The translations under genes were made by a program, and so were the position numbers. Below are positions 59,001 to 64,000 of a stretch of DNA of 64,000 nt, piece by piece; position 1 is the stretch's first letter; each line of letters begins with the position of its first letter. The notes under the pieces were generated by a model that saw only the letters and a list, made by a program, of their open reading frames with translations, made no database searches and was not told where the DNA came from. This DNA is from Istiophorus platypterus (lineage: Eukaryota > Chordata > Actinopteri > Istiophoriformes > Istiophoridae): assembly GCA_016859345.1 (NCBI GenBank), contig CM029123.1:4487501-4551500 (forward strand), given 5' to 3'.

Positions 59001-61595
59001 AGTATTAACCCCCTTTGTTATGTAATAAGAAATTATAATGTCATTTATAATGTCATAAAGCCACAGCATTCATCTTATTTTTTAACCCTAACCCTACCCC
59101 TGACCTTGGCACCTTGACCTTGGGTTAGTGTTATAATACACTATAGTCTAATAAAAGCACTCCAAATGGTCTGTGTTGTATTTTCACAGCAATATCTTAA
59201 AAACTGAGGCTTTGGTGCCCTCTATCTTTAAGTCAAAGTAGCAACAAAAAAAATTGTAGTGATCAATTTTAAACTACTCAACTGTTTCTTGACTATTTCA
59301 TTCATTTGAAGCCAATGATACAATATCATAGAATATGACAGTAAACAGGAGATTATTCTCCCCTCAGAGACATTCTAATGTATAACCTTATATTAAGATT
59401 AAAGAGATGTTGAATAATTCAGTTTGAAAAATGTACAAGAGCGATGCATCTCTTTTATTTTTTATTTACAACATTGTCTACAGGTCACTTTCTTTTTGAG
59501 TAAAACCGTTTCTTTGTTCTACCTTTTTCTAACACAGTTGTGGCATGTTGTGTCCACCTGGAGTACTGTTGACCTTCTGTGAGGCAGCTGCCTAGTTAAA
59601 GAAGTCCATTTTCAAGGCTGTTCTTGCTCAAATCAAAACTCCATTATAGATTTTACCTCCAGGGGAACCTAGGGCTCACAAGGTCCTTGGCAATTTTACC
59701 TGAGGAAGAAGCTAAAAGGATTTGAATCTCCAAGGATGGTTGAAGAGAGAGAGGGTGTGAGGACGAGAGAGAGGGTGGGATATGCACCCCAGGACCCGAG
59801 CCCCTAATCTTTCTCTGCCAAGCAGGGAGCAAAGCAGAGCAAAAATGGAGATTTAGAGATGGTTCAGTGGCACTGAACCCTGAACATCAGGGCCTGCAGA
59901 AGTGGTGGAGGAGGCAAGGAAACCTTGAAAAAAGAGGTGGAAAAGAAGAGCTGAGACATTGTTACCGTAGGATTGCCAGGGGAGCTAGTTTCAACTCCCA
60001 GAAACAGTTTCCAATACATTTAACATATATGAAAGAAGCACAGCTCTGGACTTACACCATCCTTAACTATGTGTACTAACAAGACAGATGGAGGCCAAAG
60101 ATGCAGACAGATCACATCAGGACATCTGTCACTTCATGGCAACAGCCTTCTTAATAACTGACAAGGCTTCCTCACCCGTGGGCACAGGATGGGGTGGGGG
60201 GGTCTCGGAGCAGTGGCTGTGCAAAGCAGCCATCAAAGTCATGTGGTGCCCTTTTTTTAAACAACTTGTCCCAATTACAGCCAATCACATGCTATCTGTG
60301 CCCTTGATTATCATCCTGGGCAGAAGACATCAAAGCTGCCTTCTATGGCTGCTGAAATGAGGTTGTGCAGTAATTAGTGGACTTCACTAAGGAGAGTTTC
60401 ATCACCAAATGTTTTCAAAATAGAGAACATCTTAATTCGTGAAGGGGGGGGGGTCACGTCAGGAGAGAATGATGCCCTACAGAAATAATTAAAACATAAT
60501 TACAGCTCATCAGCTGTGCAAGTGCTCACAAAGTGCTGTCGCTGAAAATCTGCTGCTTTCCTTCAGGGCAACGGCAGGGTAGCATGCCACATACAGATCC
60601 AAAATTTACCACATAGCCGCACTTACACCAAATAAGCACTTATGTCTTGTTACCAGAAATACCACAAAGGGAGCTAAATTGGCCGCAACAGTCCAAATTT
60701 AAATGAATTTCTCTTGCAGATAAATCAGTACTTCCTGTACGAGTGTTTATTATGCTTGATAAACACCTGCATTTATTAGTAAATAAAAATATGTGTTCTG
60801 CCAAGGACAGACCAGGCAGCAGAGAAAGCACAGGATGCACAGCAGGTCATTAGAGCAATAACTTGTCTCTTTGGCTGATGTGTCAAACCATATACTCTGT
60901 AAAACTGAGATACACAGAGATTGAGGAGCCAGTCAACCTTTTAAATTGACATCATGTTAGCGCTGTGCCCAGGTTGCATCGTTTCTGTGATGACCACTTC
61001 CCAAAAATATGGCTGGCGGTGCAGTCCTGCGAGGGGAAAAGTGCACGCTAAGTGTTTGTGACGAGTGCTAAGGCCATTGCTTGATCCCAAGGAAGTAATG
61101 AAGGCTGGACTGTAGGCGATGTGTTTGCTTCATCCACCTGATGGCAGACTTCTAACAAGCCCAGTGTCAGTCTGGCTTAAGTCATACATTCTCTCTCTGC
61201 TGCTCCTCCAGAGTTATCACATGATGTGTTTTGCCCTCCCAGTCCAGTGCTGTGGAGCCAAACGGCACAATCTTCACAATGAAATCCGGTCTGATGATAT
61301 GTGTGATTCAGAAAACAAGTCAGTTGGGAGACAATGTTTGTTAATGTATATATGCTGAGCAGAACATAGGCAACTAGAATTACTGCCTTGCGTCTGTATG
61401 TCTCTGCCACCCAATCGAGTTGCAGTTTACATCCATATGTCTCCAGACTCATATATGTGGTAAAGACTTCTCAGCATAGAAAATCTATAAAATCACAATG
61501 GTTTCAAGGTGGGCATCATAGATTCAGCATTAACCAAATGTTAACTGTTCCTTGTGGTTATGGTGTTGAATAATGGCCAGAAAAGCAGAACATTA
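59001..61595. other. Mostly unique DNA, no gene seen
   Basis: Two TGACCTTGG copies, 14 bp apart (59101-59109, 59115-59123), follow a two-unit telomere-like TAACCCTAACCC. G run at 60446-60453. GA-rich tracts at 59740-59780. Short open frames have no domains. The rest is unremarkable. Confidence 0.5.
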
Positions 61596-61890
61596 TGTGT
61601 CACAGTGAAGTTGACCTTTAACTTTTTGAATATCAAATCTCATCGCTTCATCGTTTCATCCTAACAGACATTTGTGTGAACCTTTGTGATAATTAACGTT
61701 TGAAATGTTGAGATATGGCTAGAAATGTTGTTTCTGAGGTCACAGTGACCTTGACCTTTAAAAAACAAATTCTGAACAGTTTATCCCCCAAGTGAACATT
61801 TGTGCCAGATGTAATGAAATTCCCTCCAGGCATTCCTGAGATATCTCCTTTGCCAGAATGGGATGGAAGGATGACGTGGAAGCATAAAAA
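61596..61890 (+). repeat. Dispersed fish repeat, two diverged tandem units
   Basis: Unit starts CACAGTGAAGTTGACCTTTA (61601) and CACAGTGACCTTGACCTTTA (61741) are 140 bp apart and share the following layout (a CAAAT block, a TTT(A/C)ATC block, ACATTTGTG, TTGAGATAT/CTGAGATAT). The second unit matches a very common repeat of fish genomes containing GAAATTCCCTC and TTCCTGAGATATC, ending near GAATGGGATGGAAGGATGAC. No coding capacity. Class uncertain. Confidence 0.7.
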
Positions 61891-62105
61891 ACATGATAGT
61901 CTAAAACAGAATGACCACCAGTAGTGAAATATGTGCACAAATCATGTTAAGAGTGAATCACTGACAAATTTATAACACTGTATGTTAGTAGTACTTTGGT
62001 GCACAACAACATCAGCATGATAAAGCTACATTTAAAACAAAAACACCAATAATTGGAGTTGGAGTTTGACTGTCGAATAATTTGGAACTATTTAACATTA
62101 TAAGT

Positions 62106-62592
62106 AGTAACACTTAATATCTAACACACCATAATGTAATTGAGTAAATGTAACCTAAGTTTAAAGCTTATATTATTATTCTTATGTACTTTTATGTACT
62201 TAATGGAGTTTTCAAAAAATTAACCTTCACTTAGTAAAAAGCCGTAACTTTTGTATAAACACTTAATAAATGCTTGATAACACTGTCTAATGTAGCTGTA
62301 TGATTATACAGGTAAGAAATGTTTACAGTCTGTTACAAATCATTCACAACTGGGTTTAAAACTGTTTATATATGTGTTCAAGTCTTTTAAAAACATATAC
62401 CCATTACAACTATGTTTTATCATGCTATCAAACAGCAGTTATAGAGGTTTCGGTTATGGATGTTGACAAATACATTGATAAGCACTTTAAAAAATCCTCA
62501 TATCTGTTTGAAAATGAGTTATAGTTTGTCATTAATTCATTTTTAATTGGTTGTGTACTGCTACATACTGCTCACATTGTTAAGTGTCACAG
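62106..62592. mobile_element. Possible non-autonomous DNA element with short terminal repeats
   Basis: The left end GTAACACTTAATATCTAACA and the reverse complement of the right end (TGTGACACTTAACAATGTGA) are similar. Inner phrases (ACACTTAATAAATGCTTGAT, TACAGGTAAGAAATGTTTAC, TTATGGATGTTGACAAATAC) resemble a fish repeat I have seen repeatedly. No transposase. Boundaries approximate. Confidence 0.4.
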
Positions 62593-64000
62593 TCTTTTTC
62601 AATGATTAATTCTGATTAAGTGATTCTGTTTTTGGCACATTCAAGGCTCCATACTTAACCTGTAGCACAGGCTCACAATTAGTGAATGTTATTGACGAAA
62701 GCAAGTGGTTGAGAGGACAGGTCTGTGTTGCCAATTTCACATTTCCATCTGAATTCTTGAGCCTTTTTGGTCACCATTTGTCATGCACATGATTCTATCC
62801 ATCTGTAATACGGCTTATTATAATTCTTCTCATGACCAGTGCGATTTTCAGATATCTTCAAGTGAACAACCATGGGATTAAGAAAAAAATATTTATTAGA
62901 GTAAATACTCGATGAGGCAATACTGCCCCAAAACACAAAGCTCATGTCAACTGGAGGTTTGAGATGTATCAATATGACTGTGAATGGATTTGTCTGTGTC
63001 AGACTAATATAACTGCCTAAGCTCTTTCCCTGCCTCTCACCACATCTAGGTCTGAATGTATTCTGATATATGAAAATACCCATTAAAATCCGCTTTACCT
63101 AATTACGCTCACTTACATGTTAAGTTAAACAATAACAGAAATTCAAAGGGTTAACAAGTCTACCTATAATTTAGCAATATATTCAGTTTAGTGTTGTTGA
63201 ACATGTTTCACAGCTGTGGCAAAAATGATGCTTATGTTGTAGTAATGTGTAGTTACTATTTAATTCCAACAGAGGGCACCAGTATCCAAGAAATGTGTGC
63301 AGTTCCACATTCAGTCAAGTCTGCAACATCCACTGTCTTACCTGATGATACAGAGTGTCTGGGACCAAATACAGTTCATCACATATATACTGAAATATAC
63401 TTATGTGGTTTGGTGCTGTGGGTTATTTATGACAGTGAATTTATCTGAGTCTGGATTCTCTTCACCAATTACAAACTCCAATTATAAACCCATTATAAAC
63501 TCTGGTAGACATTATTTTAACAAAAAGTGTAGGGTATTCTTGAAAAGTTGGCCTACTGTAACTCTTGTCTGCAAAGTGGAGATTCTCTACACTCATGTTA
63601 TACTGCACACATGACATGTACTGGTTCTTGTTAGCAGCCCAGGCTAGGAGGGATGGGAAAATAATTTTAGATGCTAGTAACATAGTTGTGACCTCTGTGT
63701 TATTCGAAGGAGTTCTTAATGCCCACAAAAAAACCTTCCCATTTACGGCGAACTAAATATACAGTATGCTTTGTAAATAAATTGTGGCAGCCTTCACAAA
63801 AAAATTCAAGTCAAGATTATAGTGCTAGCATTTATTAATAGTAATTCATATTTATTCCAGTGAAATCTGTTGATTTCACTAAATGCTTATATGCACACAG
63901 CTCTCTATGTCTTACACGAACACATATTGTCACACATGATCAGCAAGACAGAGAAACTTTAATACTCTGTATTTTGTGAAATACAACACAGTTCTGATGG
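62593..64000. other. AT-rich unique DNA, no gene seen
   Basis: Short open frames on both strands (for example minus strand 63083-62781, 100 codons) have no domain. No repeat family recognised. A CTCF-like site lies at 63266-63280. Confidence 0.55.
63266..63280 (+). promoter_or_regulatory. CTCF-like core motif, plus orientation
   Basis: CCAACAGAGGGCACC matches the CTCF consensus CCA(C/G)(C/T)AG(A/G)(G/T)GGC(A/G)(C/G) with one mismatch (A at position 4). The best of the three candidate sites. Binding is not shown. Confidence 0.35.

Noticed and set aside
59082..59101. Telomere-like TAACCCTAACCC
   Set aside because: Only two units; common inside fish dispersed repeats, not a telomere or fusion scar.

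Overview
The window looks like vertebrate, most likely teleost (percomorph-type) nuclear DNA. It is AT-rich, has no long open reading frame, carries many long dinucleotide microsatellites, and holds eroded copies of repeat families I recognise from fish genomes: Tc1-like transposons, L2-like and L1/Tx1-like LINEs, and several short non-autonomous repeats. No complete protein-coding gene, tRNA, rRNA, CRISPR array or prokaryotic feature was found. Species, chromosome and neighbouring genes cannot be read from the sequence. It is best described as a gene desert or the inside of a very large intron.

Layout. 0-6 kb: a GT microsatellite, a hAT-like non-autonomous repeat (1.43-2.03 kb) and a broken Tc1 transposase on the minus strand (2.52-3.40 kb). 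6-20 kb: mostly unique AT-rich DNA with short simple repeats and one candidate conserved block (16.1-17.2 kb). 20.8-21.4 kb: two dispersed fish repeats. 22-23 kb: candidate regulatory block with a PBX/MEIS-type site. 25.4-26.6 kb: an L1/Tx1 LINE relic flanked by GTTATAAC-rich repeat pieces. 28.2-30.7 kb: candidate regulatory blocks, one with a perfect GC-rich hairpin. 31.1-36.1 kb: a repeat island with a dispersed repeat, a perfect 16-bp-stem hairpin, a minisatellite, an L2-like LINE relic, a TA/TG microsatellite and a roughly 60-bp Tc1 miniature. 36.6-48.6 kb: the most promising non-coding stretch, with a CpG-rich block at 39.1-39.3 kb, several GC-richer unique blocks and one candidate spliced exon on the minus strand (48.07-48.12 kb). 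51.9-54.9 kb: a dispersed repeat and a Tc1 relic interrupted by other repeats. 56-64 kb: candidate regulatory blocks, triplet-rich repeats and two more dispersed repeats.

Function. Nothing here forms an operon or pathway. If the window has a function, it is probably long-range cis-regulation of a developmental gene outside it. The support is circumstantial: unique, moderately GC-rich, homeodomain/octamer/TCF-like motif-bearing blocks in an otherwise AT-rich, repeat-eroded desert, plus three CTCF-like sites. All regulatory calls need cross-species alignment or chromatin data. Repeat family names come from memory of typical fish repeats, with no database search. I did not find a convincing new biological system; the observations most worth testing are the candidate exon, two perfect hairpins and the CpG-rich mirror-like block at 39 kb.
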